A DNA stretch of 64,000 nucleotides from Cricetomys ansorgei (Eukaryota; Chordata; Mammalia; Rodentia; Nesomyidae), in NCBI GenBank assembly GCA_026225945.1, contig JAMJFZ010001074.1, forward strand, positions 1,635,501-1,699,500, given 5' to 3'. Shown one piece after another: positions 1 through 12,600 of this stretch. Positions within the stretch are counted from its first letter, which is position 1. The number at the start of each line of letters is the position of its first letter. The translations under genes were made by a program, and so were the position numbers. The notes under the pieces are model-generated. The model was not told the origin of the DNA and did not search any database. It saw only the letters and a program-made list of their open reading frames with translations.

Positions 1-1480
1 CTAAACTGAAACCCTGCAGGTAGCAATTCATTTCAACACGATGTTTCCATCAGCAATGGGCTGTCTCTGTGGCTGACTACGTCCATAGCCTTGGTGTACG
101 ATGGGCCACACTGTCTCAGTTCTAGTGAGCACACTTGGCAGTGTTCACACAATGACAACATCTCCCAATGATTTATTTCTCAGGGTGAACCCCTGTCTTG
201 CTGTGATGTATGATGGGACAGTAGAACCACGGCCAGTATTTAAGTGAAAGCCGAGACCGTGTTAAGTATGAGCAGAGCAGCATGTGAAATGTCTGACTGA
301 TAGAACACTTGGCTCTTGGTTAAGCATGGAATTCTTTCAGATTGTCATGTTTTCCACTGGTGTAACTTTTAATTTTAATACATCAGCTGGTTCCACCATT
401 TTGGCCCAAGGAATTAAAATATGACTGCATGCATAACTGGGGACAAAGCGGTGTATTCTTTCCTGTCCCTCGAGAGAACATGGATGCCCCAGGTGAGTCA
501 GGGGGCAGATAGAACATGATCACATGACTTTCCCTTTTACTAGAAAACATGTGAACAATGAAAAATAAAGACTCAAACCATTTTCCTCCAACCACCCCAC
601 AATGGGTACAAAATGCTGGCGGGGGGAAAGTTATGTTTGAGTTGCTCTGTATCCATGCAACTATTTCTTTTTGAACTCTGATGGAAGACAGGATGTAAAA
701 GTTGGGGAGGTCCACTGAGAATAGTTTATGGCGTTGGAGCAGGTAAATGAGAAGCAGACTTGTCGAAGACTTGGGAAGATATGATGCAAATGATATGATC
801 ATTAGGTATGATCTAAAATGATGCAAGACAAGTTATCTTTTAAAATGAATATATGAAGTCACATGTCATCCTTTTACTTACAAATGTGGGCCAGGCTTAC
901 AAAATGGCATGGCCAAGACTATGAGGGTGGGTACTGGGTGGGGAATTCTGGGTACTGGTACTTTGCATCACTCCTCAGTTCCCACAATGCTTTATTTTGT
1001 TTGGGGTGACTAATTTAGACAATGCCTGATTCATTTCCTGACCTGTATCTGAGACCATGCCGTTAATGTGACTAATGTAAACGACAGGACGCGTCTCCCA
1101 ACTCCTATCAGAGTAACCATGTAGAAGCCACAAGCTCTCATTTGACTAAAGTGTGGGAATTGGAAGGGGTAGCTTGATCTAAGGCTCATTTTACGGTGTC
1201 ATAACTCAGTACAGAACTCAGATGAGACTATGTCAGTAATGCACAAGAGCTGGAGAGGGCTTTTATGCATTAAAAAAAATAAACTTGTAAGAATGTCACC
1301 AGGTGAGGTGGAGGAATTGAGTTTGGCTCATTTCAGGGACAAAACACTGTAGGCGTAGGTCTCGGCTCTGCTATGTACAGCACCTATGATCCTGAGTCAT
1401 CTCTCTAACCTTAGTGATGCCAAGACGGACTGAGGGAGTCCCTAGAAGAAGGGGTTCCTGACTACCCCCATCACACACTT

Positions 1481-1615
1481 CAGGGTTTCTCTGTTGCAAC
1501 TCTGGCTGTCCTGGAACTCACTCTGTAGACCAGGCTGGCCTCGAACTCACAGAGATCCTCCTGCCTCTGCCTCCCGAGAGCTGGGATTAAAGGTGAGCGC
1601 TACCATGGCTCGGCC
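1481..1615 (-). repeat. B1 SINE (antisense)
   Basis: It shows the reverse-complement B1 core: gtttctctg, ctggctgtcctggaactcac, ctgtagaccaggctggcctc and ctgggattaaaggtg. The oligo(T) remnant expected at its left end is missing. Confidence 0.9.
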
Positions 1616-2770
1616 AAGCTAAGCTCTTAACATAGAGTCAAACATGGCAGATAGCATATGTGTCTGCTGCTGTTTCAATCCTCTTCTACTTTTTGATTTC
1701 CTTTTTTGTTTTCATTGCTAGAATCATTTGGGAGAGGTTTACCTGCCTTATTTTCTTAAACATGTTTTTACAAACACAATAGAATACAAGAGTTCATAGA
1801 ACATTATCATTTGGCTTAAGCAGCCTCCAACTTCGGTTATTTTTTGGTTGTGTGTTTCCCTCACTGTGTGTGTGTGTGGGGGCAGATATAGGAGGGCTTA
1901 TTTTAAAGCCAGTCTCAGACATTGTATTATTTCACTTGTACGTAGAAAAGCGTTTCCTCTTTGGTTTAGCTTTTGTTTGGCCCTGGGAACAATGGGTAGA
2001 CGTCGTTCTGAAAAGATCTGTCTTGGAAATAGCTTGAGTTCATTCTGTGCTAGCGCGTGTCATTGTAATGGCAGCCATCTTTTTGTTTCTTCGATGCTAT
2101 GATAAAGGGAAAACTGAAGACAGTTGTTACGAAGATATGAAAGTCATGGAAATAACTTTTAGATGAACCCCAACCCGTTACCCTTGGGGAAATAGAAAGT
2201 TTGCATTCAGTCGCTCACCATGACCATGTCATGAAGGAGTGACCATGATTGGACCCTACACAAAGGAACATTTAAGTTACCAATTGCTCTCCCATCGGAG
2301 GATCTTCCCTCTACTGAGGACCGTTCACCGAGATCCTCTAGTTTAACACCCAGCTCACTTAGAATCAGGCAGGAGCCTTTATCCACGGTTGCCACCAATG
2401 TGTCTTCACACCCAATGTATTGTGGTTTTGCAACACCAAGGGCACCATCTGTCAGCCAGTGTTTCCTCCATGTTTCAAAATCATCACTCAGTGCAGATGT
2501 TAAGACCTCATTAATCAAGTGTGTGGCTTGCTTTGTGAGAACGGCTGGTCTTTCTACGGTTAATAGGGTTCTGTCCCATGGCTGATTGCTTTAATGCCTT
2601 TTTGATTGCTAGGGATAAATGTGAACTCGAGTTGTCTTAAATGATGGTCACATACGAGTGATAGGCATATAGGTAGGAATATAGGTAGGAGTGGTAGGCA
2701 AATGACACAAGGCCACACCAGACAGAGTAATCTCTCTGCCTGCATCAGGACCGAGCTATTCTTTGACTAA

Positions 2771-2900
2771 GCTCTCCTATTATAGCTCAGGCTGGCCTGA
2801 AATTTACTATGTAGCCCAGGCTAGTCTTGGACTTCAAGAAATCCCCCTGCCTTATGTTCCCAAGCACTGGGGTTACAGGTGTGAGCAACCATATTCAGCT
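2771..2900 (-). repeat. Old B1-like SINE (antisense)
   Basis: A diverged B1 or proto-B1 with tagctcaggctggcctga, tatgtagcccaggct, ccaagcactggggttacagg and a final gtgagcaacc. Confidence 0.7.
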
Positions 2901-3165
2901 TTGCAACCTTCTCAATGCTTGTATTTTTTTCTCTCTCATTCACTATGTAATTCAGACTTTGATTCCTCTGCCAGAGAATCTGACTGTCTCACTTCATATT
3001 TTGGTTTTAAATAAAAATCACTGGTTTCTCACCAGTCCATGAGTTCACTGTAAGACAGCAAGGCCATGGCCCAGGGTGTTTCATAGAAAATTTAGTGGGT
3101 GTGACGTACATCATTATTGATGTGTACACTGCATTCATCAAGCTAGTTAATACTATGTTCCGAAT

Positions 3166-3207
3166 GCTAATATTATTCACCCTGAAAAGCCTCAGTGTCT
3201 CCTTTCA
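3166..3207. repeat. Short direct repeat, copy 1
   Basis: It starts gctaatattattcac and ends cagtgtctcctttcag. It nearly matches 4602-4647, with a 21-nt perfect core. No SINE or LTR family is recognised around either copy. Confidence 0.75.
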
Positions 3208-3824
3208 GTAGCAATTTTACACCCTCATTTTATCACCAAGATCTCTATAATAACCCAATCTGCTTTCTCGTCTCGTGCTCTGCGCTTGGGTTCGTGTTCG
3301 TAGTTTCTCATCCCTTTCTAATATTTTAAAAAATTATTTAAAGGTTCTTTTTTAAATGATATAATCAAAACAAACCTATTTTTCAGAATGCAGCTGACAC
3401 AGAGAAAATGCATAACCTTAAGAGAGCCACTCTTTGAATTTTCCCAAACTGGATGAGTTTCTGCGTCTAAGGCTCAGGCCGAGTGACTGACAAGACCAGC
3501 CCGCCACCCTTACTGCCCGCCCCACCCCACGGAGGCTGCCACCCTTCCTATCACACACACTGTTGATTGCTGCCGTTTGCTTTTGAGTTTCCCATACTAA
3601 CCCGCGGCGTTCCGTGTCAGGCTTCTTTCCTACTTCTCATTGCAGAGATTCCTCCATGTTTCTGGATGTATCAGCCCCTTCCTCCCCTTTCTCTGTGCCC
3701 CACTGAGTGTGTGCACGACAGCTTCTTCATCCTACCGTTGATGGGCATGGGGGGGGGTGTTCCTGGGTTGGCGCTATCGTGAGTCATGCTATGAGAATCC
3801 ATATGCAGGTTTGGAAACACACAC

Positions 3825-3990
3825 GCGCATTTGTGCATTTCTGTGGAGTAGTTATGCCCGGGGACAAAAGTGTTGACGTCTAGGGCATATGGATATTTAG
3901 CTTCAATATTACTGCTCAACTTTCAAAATGGCTGTTTCCATCACTATGCTCCCACCAGCCAATTGGAAGCTTTCTCTTGTGGCCTTTCGT
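3825..3990 (-). repeat. Ancient L1 (L1M-like) fragment, antisense
   Basis: It resembles the reverse complement of the mammalian L1 3' region: an extra gggcatatggata block, an aactttcaaaatggctg block and then tcccaccagccaat. It is heavily diverged. Confidence 0.55.
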
Positions 3991-4070
3991 ATCAGTCTGT
4001 TTAGTGGTAAACACATAGCGATGTCTCATTTTCAGGTACAGTTACCTGACAAATAACGAGGCTGAAACTG

Positions 4071-4173
4071 GCACGTTGGCTTATGCCAGTAATCTCAACA
4101 CGCCGAGGCAGGATTGTCATTCATTTGAGGCCAGTTTGGGCTATAGAGAGAGACACTGTCTCAAAAAGCAACA
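4071..4173 (+). repeat. Old B1-like SINE (sense)
   Basis: It contains ggcttatgccagtaatctcaa, ccgaggcaggatt, tttgaggccagtttgggct and gacactgtctcaaaaa, the order expected of a diverged B1 in + orientation. Confidence 0.75.
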
Positions 4174-4601
4174 AGGCTGAGAAACCCTTGGATACTTACT
4201 GCCTGCTCAGTCAATACCCAGTTTCTCTTGAGTCAACTTGTACGAGTCTAAATATCATGTTACACTGTGTGAGCTGCCATTTTTATGCATGGAAAGGTTC
4301 GCTATCAGAAAATACAGATCGTCTCTCCTAATACCTATGATGAGATGAATTAATTGTCAGCCATGTGTATTGAAAATACTTTCTCCTACTCTGTATTGAC
4401 TTTCTATTCTCTCAGTGGTACCCTTCGGTGAACAGACATTATACTAGTGTAGTTCAAGTTCTGTATATTCTTGGTGGCATTCTGTCTGTCCGTGATCTGC
4501 ATGTGAATATAAAATCAGTGTCTGGGGAGGCTTTGAATAGGAGCTGCAGGAGTTGGAGCCTTACTCTGATGCTGTGCTGTGTCAAATTGTGGCCAAAGAC
4601 A

Positions 4602-4647
4602 GCTAATATTATTCATCGTGAAAAGCCTCAGTGTCTCCTCATCTCAG
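4602..4647. repeat. Short direct repeat, copy 2
   Basis: This is the partner of 3166-3207, with the same gctaatattattca start and the same tgaaaagcctcagtgtctcc core, 1.44 kb away in the same orientation. Confidence 0.75.
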
Positions 4648-5790
4648 AAGGCACGATGATAAGTTAAGTGGGATGTGCCCAAGGTGGCTGGGAGCTGCCA
4701 CACGGGTGCTTTCCATCTGTAGGAAGGGCCTAATTCTAATGTTCTCTCCTTCATGGGGTCTAAGGTGTTGCCTCCCTGGAAGTTGAGTTGGTGCTCTTTC
4801 TCCACCTACACGAAACTGGGTAGTCCATCCCACCAACTCTAAGGATCCCTTTTTCTAACCTGTCCCCTGCTTATGCCTACCTTTCGTCTGCACGGGACAC
4901 ACCAGGGCACTTTATAAAATGGAAGCAGAATTAAGTCTTCCACCCTGAGGCCTCTTTCACTATTCTGCCAATCAGGCCTGTGCTGCAGGAGAAAGGAAAA
5001 GAATGCAGTTTGGTCATGGTGGAGGCAGAATCCTTGGGCTTTCAACCTGGGGTCTATGCCACGCCCCGTGTCGTCCTGAGACCATTTCCCCCTCCATCTT
5101 TCTTGTTTGATTGCTACCTAGAAAATGGCCAAGAGGGATGATTCCTTTTTGTACTGAATCTGGCATTCAAACTGCTTTTCCAGAATGAATAGATGAGGAG
5201 ATGGGGTTAAAGATACCAGTCGGTCTGTTGCTGGGCACACAGCTTAAGCAGGAGGGACAATGAATGCTTCTCAGGATATAGCCCATCCCGTTGTGAAACA
5301 GATGGGTGGGTATTTGTTGGGAGTCCCAAGGGTGCATGATTGGTAGCCTGGGTGGCAGAAATGGTGAGACTTGACCAGGGTCAATGAGTCCCCTTAGAGA
5401 ATCAGTCCTTACTATGTCCTCCCTCCAGGCAGATCAGTTAGCAGCACCATTTGCTTCCAGGGTCATATCTCCAAAAAGGGATCTCTACGGTACGCTAGTC
5501 TGTAGTTCTGGACACGGAAGGCTGAGCAATGATACAACTGGCACAGTCAGAGAACGTGAGTTGTACCCCCAGCCTGGAGTAACCACAGCCACATTTGCTT
5601 CTGACAGCTGACATTGCTGCTGGACAGCTACACACAGCACCCCAGCAGGCACCGCTGCTCTCTGCTCTACCCGGACGAGGCCCAGAGGCATTAGGGGAGG
5701 CAGGCTCTGTGTCCTGAACCTTTCTGGGCTATTGGCTTTGCTTTGGGTGGTAGAGTGAGAGATTAAAATCTCTGCAGAGATTTGTTACTG

Positions 5791-5902
5791 TTTTTTGAGT
5801 CTGGGCCTTGCTACATTGCTTAGGTTGGCCTGAGTCTTGTGATCTTCCTGCCTCAGTCTACCAGTAACTGCTATTGTAGACACCTGTTATGGTGCCCAGT
5901 TT
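5791..5902 (-). repeat. Old B1-like SINE (antisense)
   Basis: It starts with a T run, then gagtctgggccttgctacattgc, taggttggcctgag, gatcttcctgcctcagtct and ggtgcccagttt. It is a diverged 7SL-derived element. Confidence 0.65.
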
Positions 5903-6670
5903 GCTACTTCTAAAGATGCTGAGACCAGGTACATCCCTGAATATATACTTTCCATCTGACAATCAAGGCTTGGCCCCTCCCACATTCTTACCTGAGCCTT
6001 CCTGTAGCCATTCTAAAATAGCAATTTCAGCTCAGAGAGGCACGGGGTCTCCGTGGGTCAGGTTTAACAAGGTTCAGCAGCAGACTAATAGTTACCCGTG
6101 TGCCTGGTAATTTTGATTGAATGCTGGACAGCGTGTATAAAAAATAGAAGCAATTTGTGGACTCTGGTGTTGCTATTCCCCTTCAGAGGGAATTTACTTT
6201 GCTTTCTTGTAGGCATTAGTGTCAAGGCATTGAGTTAATCCAGCCCGGATGGGGCTAGTCATTTCAGGCTGTGTGAGAGCTTTATTGACAGTTTGCCCCA
6301 GTTTTTGAAGTATAGCATGGTTGTCATTCTATCCAGAATTCGAGGATGTTTATGCAACTCTTCCTCCCCTGCCCCCAAAGCTCGCCACAGTGGTGGTTCT
6401 CGGTCCGTGTTACAGCTGCAGCTTTCTGGTTGGTTTCGAAACCTCTTGGCTCTTTATATTTGTGGATTGGAAAATGCTAGAAGGGGAGAGATGACCTAGA
6501 CTTCAGACTACTTCCCTGGGGCATCTGTTTTGTACATGTTGGCTGTCTTGTCAGCTCAGTGATACTGCAAACACGCACTTCGTTTCTGTTGTTTTCAGCT
6601 TGTAAATTATGTATGTGGGGTGGAGGGTTGTCTACAACAAGCTACTTGGCCACATCACTTAGCAATCACC

Positions 6671-6720
6671 TTCCTTCCTCCCTCCCTCCCTCCCTCTCTC
6701 CCTTCCTTCCTTCCTTCTTT
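6671..6720. repeat. (TCCC)n/(TTCC)n pyrimidine tract
   Basis: An uninterrupted C/T tract made of cctt and ccct units, directly before the poly(T) of a B1 element. Confidence 0.95.
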
Positions 6721-6728
6721 TTATTTAA

Positions 6729-6879
6729 TTTTTTTTTGAGACAGCGTTCCTCTGCTGTAACTCTGGCTGTCCTGGAACTTACTCTGTAGACCAGGCTGGC
6801 CTCGAACTCACGGAGATCCACCTGCCTCTGCCTCCCGAGTGCTGGGATTAAAGGCATGCGCCACCATCACCACCTGGCT
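6729..6879 (-). repeat. B1 SINE (antisense)
   Basis: A full-length B1 with poly(T) at the left, gagacagcg, ctggctgtcctggaactt, gaccaggctggcctcgaac, ctgcctctgcctcccgagtg and ccaccatcaccacctgg. It abuts the LTR-like element that follows. Confidence 0.92.
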
Positions 6880-6880
6880 A

Positions 6881-7190
6881 GAAGCTTATTTTTAGTAATG
6901 TATGAAATAATTGTTTTGAGCAGTGTTGGGTGAAGGGTACCTAGGCTTTGGCATTTTGTGTTGTTAGCAGGTGTTGGATTTATGCGGGGGATGTTTGATT
7001 ACACATACCTGCACGCGCTATCAGTAGAATCTGAGGCGTTCTTAATCAACAAAAACACCCGAGCTCAGATGCTCAGGGTTCCACTGTCCAGTATGGAGCT
7101 TGCCATGATAGTGGTTCCCTCTGCTGAGGTCTGACAGGGTAGGTATGTATGTATAAAAATGCCTCTGTGTTGTCCTTGCTGAGCCACCAG
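6881..7190 (+). mobile_element. LTR-like repeat, copy 1 (sense)
   Basis: It shares an ordered series of blocks with 17560-17877 and 59321-59629 read in reverse: ttatttttagtaatgta, gttgggtgaagggtacctagg, ggcattttgtgttgt, agcaggtgttggattta, acacccgagctcagatgctc and ggttccctctgctgaggtctg. Length (about 310 bp), a TG-like start and a poly(A)-signal-like position in copy 3 suggest a solo retroviral LTR. I cannot name the family, and no internal viral gene is seen. Confidence 0.65.
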
Positions 7191-7560
7191 CATAGGTGAA
7201 CTACGACACCTCACAGGTGTTTTTCTGCATGTGTATACAATAAATAGACATTTGCAAAGGAATCATAATTGGAACTGTTTTTTCTGCAGAAATTATATCC
7301 TCTTTCTGCAGAAATTATATATTTTTTCTGAACATTATGATATGAGCATATAGTAAGTATTTTCTGAAAACAGTTTGTTTTACTTGCAGCATGATTTTTA
7401 CCATGCAGATATATAATAAGCACTCATCCATCAATGAACATTTAATTTGCTTTAATATTGTAATATTTTGTCTTTCTATTGTATACAGTACTTCAAGGAG
7501 CATTAGAGCCATGTAAACAAATGAACAAGGAAAAATGTGAGAAAGGAGAGTATTCTTTTT

Positions 7561-7720
7561 TGTGTGTGTGTGTGTGTGTATGTGTGTGTGTGTGTGTATG
7601 TATGTGTGTGTGTATATGTATGTGCATGTGTGTGTGTTTGTGTGTGTATGTGTATGTGTGTATGTGTATGTGTATGTGTGTGTGTAAGTGTGTGTATGTT
7701 TGTGTGTGTGTGTTTGTGTG
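7561..7720. repeat. (TG)n microsatellite with TATG interruptions
   Basis: About 160 bp of almost pure alternating T/G with tatg and tttg variants. The open frames in it (Cys/Val or His/Thr runs) are not genes. Confidence 0.97.
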
Positions 7721-7784
7721 GTTCTGGGGATGAAACCCTAGGGTGTGTGTGCTGAGCATCCCTTGGTGAGCTGTATCCCCAGCC
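7721..7784 (-). repeat. ID/B4-type SINE fragment (antisense)
   Basis: ttctggggatgaaaccctag and gagctgtatccccagcc are the reverse complement of the tRNA-derived head of ID/B4 elements. The microsatellite before it may have grown from the element's neighbourhood. Confidence 0.6.
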
Positions 7785-9557
7785 TGTCTCCCCTTTAACC
7801 CCCCTCATAAGGGCAGCCTGTAAGGTCTCCACCTTAGGAACTCTCTTATTTCATTTTTACTCTCCTTAAATTCCACAATAATTCTTGTTTTGTTTGGTGG
7901 TGTGGGGGATCAAGCTCACAGCTTTATCTGAGCTTAAGGACATGCCTCATTCCATAGCCTAATCAAGGTAGTTCCGGCAACTGGTTGAATACCCAACATA
8001 AAACATTTCTTTTAAAAGTTAGTATGCAGGCATAGGTATGACCAAATATCATCATCTAATTCCTTTTGTTGATATTTGTTAAGATTAGTTAAAGTGTTCA
8101 AGACTCATCAGAGAACTCCATTTGGATGCACAGGGTAGAAATGTCCAAAGTTACCATACTGCAAGAACACCTGCACTTTAATATTTAAAGTTCTGTTTAA
8201 CCACCGTGTACATGTTTTAGTCATTCTTTCCCCAAACATTGCTACTAACTTAGGCTGCACTTCATTATACCATCTGAGAAACAAATGTGCAGCTCTAGAC
8301 AAGAGTTAATTGGCATGTAACTTTTCTATTTCTGTTTTTGGCAGGACACAGGATAGAAGCACGCCTATGCTGTGCCATAGGCTACAAGCTTTGACCTTTT
8401 CATAAGTAAATCTATAGACGGGGATTATCAGAGCCACACGAGAAAGAATTCAATGCCTGGTGCGGCTGTGCTCACTCTTACAGAGCTGACAGGGAATGAT
8501 GGTAGACTTTCCTACAAGCCCACTCATATCTGAGGTTCCTTTACCCCTGCCTGTAACTCTTCTGGGCACAGAGATCTGCTCAGTGAAACTCAGACTCTGT
8601 GGCGGGTTCTTCATACGGCACCATTGTTTTCTCATTTGGGAGTGCACTTTCCTTTTCTCAGATTTTCCCACTGTGGTTAAAGAATGATAAACTTGACGGC
8701 TGGATATTTTGGTTAGCCCAACCTGAAATTAGATTATGTCACCTTTGTGGTTCTGAAAGACCAGAACAATGACAACTTCCAGGATCGGGAGACTCAAACC
8801 TTCCCACCTTTAATGTTGATAACAGCTGTCTTGCTCCTTGGACTCGTGATCCTTTCCACCCGGGTCCGGGATCCCAGCCCAATCCTCTGTGCACATCCCA
8901 GCTCTCCCCATGGCTTGTGATGGTGAAGGTAATCTTAGCCACAGGAGAACTCTTTAAGGAATCCCACCGAATTTCCTCCCCACCTCTATTTTAGAACTTA
9001 CACCACTGTGAATCAGAATGAAGGTGCTTTCTAAAGTTGATGCTTAGATAAACTACTTTGTCTAGGAATAGTTCAGGGGCTTGGGTGGAGTGGAGGTACC
9101 TGCTGTCTCCTTCATGGTAACCTTGCTGGCAAAGAAGTGGGATTTTCCAGAGCTTCTCACCACCCTGCGTGGGAGCCCATCTCCAAACTCCTTAGGGTCC
9201 AGGCAGCTGTGTATATATCGATCCTGTTACTGTGGTCCAAATAAGCCAATACAGATCACTTTCAGAGTTGCTGTAGAGAAATGAAAACCTTCCACTTTAG
9301 AGTTTAGACTTGTACCGTTATTACAGTTGATAGCGTTGGGTGTTTTATTGCTTAGTTGACAGCACAGCATGAATTCTATTTTCTAGGAGAATGTTACTTG
9401 AAAACAATGAATCCTTAGCATCCTGTGAAAATGCCTTGGGATTCTCAAGGCACAGCATCGTGTGTGCTTGGGATTGATAGCACCTAGTTCCCTTGTAGCT
9501 TTAGGAACGCACACAGACCCATCTTGAACAGTGTTCCCAGCTGAACACGTGGCACCC

Positions 9558-9559
<2 letters not shown>

Positions 9560-9620
<61 letters not shown>

Positions 9621-9636
9621 GGAGAGAGAGAGAGAA
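9560..9636. repeat. (GA)n microsatellite
   Basis: About 77 bp of ag/ga units with two gg interruptions near the right end. Confidence 0.97.
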
Positions 9637-12600
9637 GGCTTTCTTACAACAAAGGCTGTTGATTGTGGCTGTTGCTGCCGCGTGTTCGTGTGCATGTGTG
9701 TGCATGCATTTGCATGTGTGTCCAAGCACACAGCGGTGCTTTAGTAACCAAAGCGGAGGAATTCCAGATGTAGTATTTTGCATATAAAAATGATTTTTTT
9801 AAAAGCAAGGAGCCTACTTAGTTTCAATGGGAAAGTAAAAGATACCACATTTTCCACTAAAGAAAACGTAAAGGGTGAAGTGTATTATAAAGCACGTAGA
9901 ACTTTGGCCATGAATTACATCGCTAGCAGTGGTACTCACAAACTGGGCCCACCTCCGTGAGAACCTGAACCCTTCATTCATTGTGTTTCCCTTAGCAGGC
10001 TTTGAGCATTTACTGAGTATTAAATGCTATACTGAGGTTTGTGCAAATTTCAAGGTCTCATCCCTGATGTGTGGTGCCCCTGACTCCAGAGGGGATGAGG
10101 TGATGTATTTGAAGGCATCCCCCAATGACCTAGAAGGTTTAATATGGTCTGTCCACATTCTAGGAGGGAAAGACTTTTCTGCTTTGTGCTCACCAAGGGT
10201 CCAGGAGTGCCGGAGGTAATCATTGACAGAGGAACCAAGTTCAGCTTCCAGGATGAAGAAACACTTAAGATCAATTTGAAAAATAATGTTTGGGCAAGAT
10301 CAGAGGTGAGGTGGAGGCAGAGTACAGCTTGGCTCCATGATCAATAAGGGTTACTGTAGGGAGCTTTTCCTGATATCAACCAGGGTGCCACAAAGCTAAC
10401 AGTGTTTTGGAGCAGTGCCCCTGAAAATGTGTGTGTTTTGGTGCTGCTGGTTAGATATGTCCGCTGCCAAAATATGGGGGAGGAAGAGAGCTGGGATACA
10501 TGAGTGAGTGGGTTTCTTTACTGTGGTATTTCTCAGAACCTTGCCTATTGAAATGTCTTTCAAAATGGTCCCTTTCTTTGTGGTTCATTCTCAGAACTGG
10601 GTCTACCCTGCAGCCCTGCCTGCCCTTGCGATAGTCACTCTCCATCCTAGGTGTGTCTCCAGCTGGGAACCTAGGTACCAAGCTATCCACCACCCTGCTG
10701 CAAAGTTGCTCACTAACTCGCCTACCCTGTAAAAACAGTTCTATTTAATTACCTACACAACATCCTCAGGTTTTCTTTATAGGCTACAGTCTAGAATATT
10801 TATTATTTCCCCCTTTATATAGAAAATTGCCAGTCTGTGCCTTTTAACTGCCCTGTTCTTTGTGGTATCCACTAGTCATCTATGAGTTTGTGCATTGAAA
10901 ATATGATTAGTCCAAAATGAGATGTGTCTGTCTACACTTCCGCTGGACTGAAGGTTGGAAGAAGAGACAGGTAAATAAGGACATTCATAAATAAGATCCT
11001 AGCAATTTCAAATTTTGATTTCATGTCGGAGGAGAATTTGGACATGTAAGATACACTATTAAAGTTTATCTTACCTGCTTCTCTTTTCTACCTGTGATCT
11101 CTGGCAAATTTAAAATTGCACGTGTAGATTCTCTTTGTGGCGCATATTCTATTTCTCTTATCTAGTGCTGAACTATAAGGCGAATGCTTGTAGATTGCCC
11201 ATTGAGTTTTTCTCCGAGAGCCTTCTGAATAAGTGGGTATTTCTCCAGAATCTCAAGCTTAGCGATCACCATGGATTCTTAAGCATATTTTATTTGCGAG
11301 TTGGTGTTTTGTTGATGGCCGAGTTACAATTTAATAGATGTAAATGTTTACCTTTAAATAATGACAGTGCTTTACTTTGCGTTTGCTTTCTCATGTATGA
11401 ATATATTTGTTATCTATCTTACGTGCTATTTCATTCATGTGTGAGGTGCTGGGATCTCGGATGGTGTCTCACACACAGCAAGCCTGTGCTACGCCACTGA
11501 TCTGCATACTATCATCTGTTTTATCTTACACAAACCATTCCTTTATTATTCTCCTGCCAGGCATGTCTGAAAGAACTCATGAGCTACACATTTCCTGTAA
11601 TGTGAAAGTCACGACTTTACTATATGTTTAACCCAGCGGCTCTAATTCTAGGATTCTGTCCCAGGGAAACAAGGGGATGGTGAACGCAGAGGAAAGTATG
11701 AAGAGGCACTGTTGCACAGTGTCAGTCATAACAACCCTGGATCTGACTTCAATGCCTGTTACAGTTTGGTGTCTATCCCCCACCCACATTTTAGAGCCTC
11801 GGCCACAGGGTGATGCTGTCGGGAAGCGGTAGAACATTGTCCCTGAGGGGATTGTTCATCCTGGACTTTTCTTCTTCTCTGGCTTGTGATATGAACAAAT
11901 TTGCTTTCCTACAGGTTCACTATCGTTGCTGCTCAGCACCCTGTCAGGGGCACAATAGCATGGGATCCATCCATCCCTGGTCCGGGATGCTAACACTATA
12001 AACTTTTACCTTTATAGATGAATTATCTCAGATGCTTGTGGTCATAAACTAACACGACGCCCGGTGATAAAGGTTGGTCACTTAAAGCACGAGATTTTTA
12101 TCTAGTTAGAGTGCAAATAGAAATGGCAGCAAATGGCCATCAAAGACTGTTTGTAGATCCTTGTTTTAAGGAGAGATCCATGCATTATTTTTTGCTTTTC
12201 AAAATGGCTACAGAAACTGCTTCTGACCATCACTACTGATTCTCTGGATGGGGAGTTTTTTGCTACTTTAATTTTGTTCATGCGTATTTATGTGTCTAAC
12301 ATCATCAACTGAATGAGTACTTAACCAAGCTCTAACTGGCTCATGAAGCAGTTGCATAAAAAGTTCACGATTCAAATGAGAATAGCTTTGTGGCATGTAA
12401 AGGCATAAAAATAAATTTTATTGTGACATAATGTAGGGTTAGGGTAAAGAGTATTTTCAACCAAATAAGCCACACGCTTCACAGACATTTCTTTTTTTTT
12501 TTTTTTTGGTGAGGAAGAATGTCACAGCTAGGAAGGAAAGATTAAGTGTTTAAAAGACACAGCTTTAATTTAAAAGCTTTGTGAACCATACTCTGGGTTC

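Noticed and set aside
7479..7832. Cys/Val-rich and His/Thr-rich frames
   Set aside because: They are translations of the (TG)n microsatellite.
12430..12450. ttagggttaggg-like telomeric motif
   Set aside because: Only about two imperfect units (agggttaggg); not an interstitial telomeric array.
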